Shown piece after piece: positions 63,767 through 64,000 of a DNA stretch of 64,000 bases. Position numbers and translations under genes: made by a program. Where the stretch lies: assembly GCF_900110265.1 (NCBI RefSeq), contig NZ_FODB01000002.1, positions 1 to 64,000 on the forward strand, written 5' to 3'. Source of the stretch: Vreelandella aquamarina. GTDB taxonomy: Bacteria; Pseudomonadota; Gammaproteobacteria; Pseudomonadales; Halomonadaceae. The notes under the pieces were generated by a model that saw nothing but the letters and a program-made list of their open reading frames with translations, was not told where the DNA came from and ran no database searches. The stretch's first letter is position 1, and each line of letters opens with the position of its first letter.

Positions 63767-64000
63767 TTAGCGTTGTTCTTGGGCTTTAGCGGCTTGCCAG
63801 TGGCCTTCCATTTCGTCCAGCGAGGCCTCGCTTAGCGGGCGCTCTGCCTCGGCAAGCGCGCGTTCCACATAGCGAAAGCGGCGCTCAAATTTTGTATTGG
63901 TGTTACGCAGGCACTGTTCGGGGTCGGCCCCGAGGGTGCGGGCTAAATTGGTGACGGCAAACAGCAGGTCACCGACCTCTTCCTGGGCGTGCAGCCTATC
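63767..64000 (-). CDS. mazG: Nucleoside triphosphate pyrophosphohydrolase MazG, C-terminal end
   Basis: The window ends inside this gene; only its last 77 residues are present. The readable part has EEVGDLLFAVTNLAR, the second-half metal-binding motif of MazG (EExxD type), then DPEQCLRNTNTKFERRFRYVE and a short C-terminal helix ending DEMEGHWQAAK. MazG hydrolyses NTPs to NMPs and moderates stress responses. It ends 41 bp before ppc and may be in the same transcript. Confidence 0.9.
   Translation of the reverse strand, partial: DRLHAQEEVGDLLFAVTNLARTLGADPEQCLRNTNTKFERRFRYVERALAEAERPLSEASLDEMEGHWQAAKAQEQR

Overview
The window is an ordinary, gene-dense chromosomal segment of a gammaproteobacterium. 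It most resembles Halomonas and relatives (Halomonadaceae). The main evidence is gene order: metZ-purF-cvpA-dedD-folC-accD-trpA-trpB-trpF-truA-fimV-asd-leuB-leuD-leuC with a divergent lysR is the Pseudomonas/Halomonas core cluster, with trpBA placed between trpF and accD. A phasin gene (polyhydroxyalkanoate granules), a complete liu leucine-degradation operon and moderately high GC fit the same group. I see no prophage, integrase, transposase, plasmid gene, rRNA or CRISPR array.

Layout. 1-74: the 5' end of a tRNA gene with its promoter (minus strand). 0.2-8.8 kb: a membrane-anchored EEP-family phosphodiesterase, fumC, a phasin, hda with an AI-2E/PerM permease, purMN, dcd and apbC. 8.9-17.4 kb: looser accessory genes, namely a coiled-coil membrane protein, cobA, a diguanylate cyclase, phhB with an aromatic aminotransferase, a possible permease remnant, a MATE pump, cytochrome b561 with YceI, and a small secreted protein. 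17.5-34.6 kb: the long minus-strand core cluster for methionine, purine, folate, fatty acid, tryptophan, aspartate-family and leucine biosynthesis, plus a short FimV-like protein. 34.7-37.7 kb: a LysR regulator, a ketopantoate-reductase-like gene and a GST gene, set among several structured intergenic repeats.

37.8-55.4 kb is one branched-chain amino acid utilisation region. It holds valine-degradation genes (isobutyryl-CoA dehydrogenase, 3-hydroxyisobutyryl-CoA hydrolase, mmsB), a five-gene branched-chain amino acid type ABC importer, the MerR-type regulator liuR, liuABCDE and an acyl-CoA synthetase. I find a perfect 16-bp palindrome in the liuR promoter and related imperfect sites upstream of the importer operon and of the valine genes. 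Together they suggest one LiuR regulon covering uptake and both degradation routes.

55.5-64 kb: a methyltransferase, an outer-membrane-type protein, a trpR-trpE-trpG operon preceded by a large TrpR-type operator, a DUF1294 protein, an RluF-type pseudouridine synthase with a long basic tail, a DUF924 gene that seems to have lost its middle, ppc, and the 3' end of mazG (cut by the window edge).

I did not find an entirely new multi-gene system. The most interesting points are the predicted LiuR regulon, the self-contained trpR-trpE-trpG operon, the Walker A lysine-to-arginine change in LivF, the internally deleted DUF924 gene, and the cluster of intergenic repeats around the GST gene. All functional calls are from reading the sequence; no database search was run.
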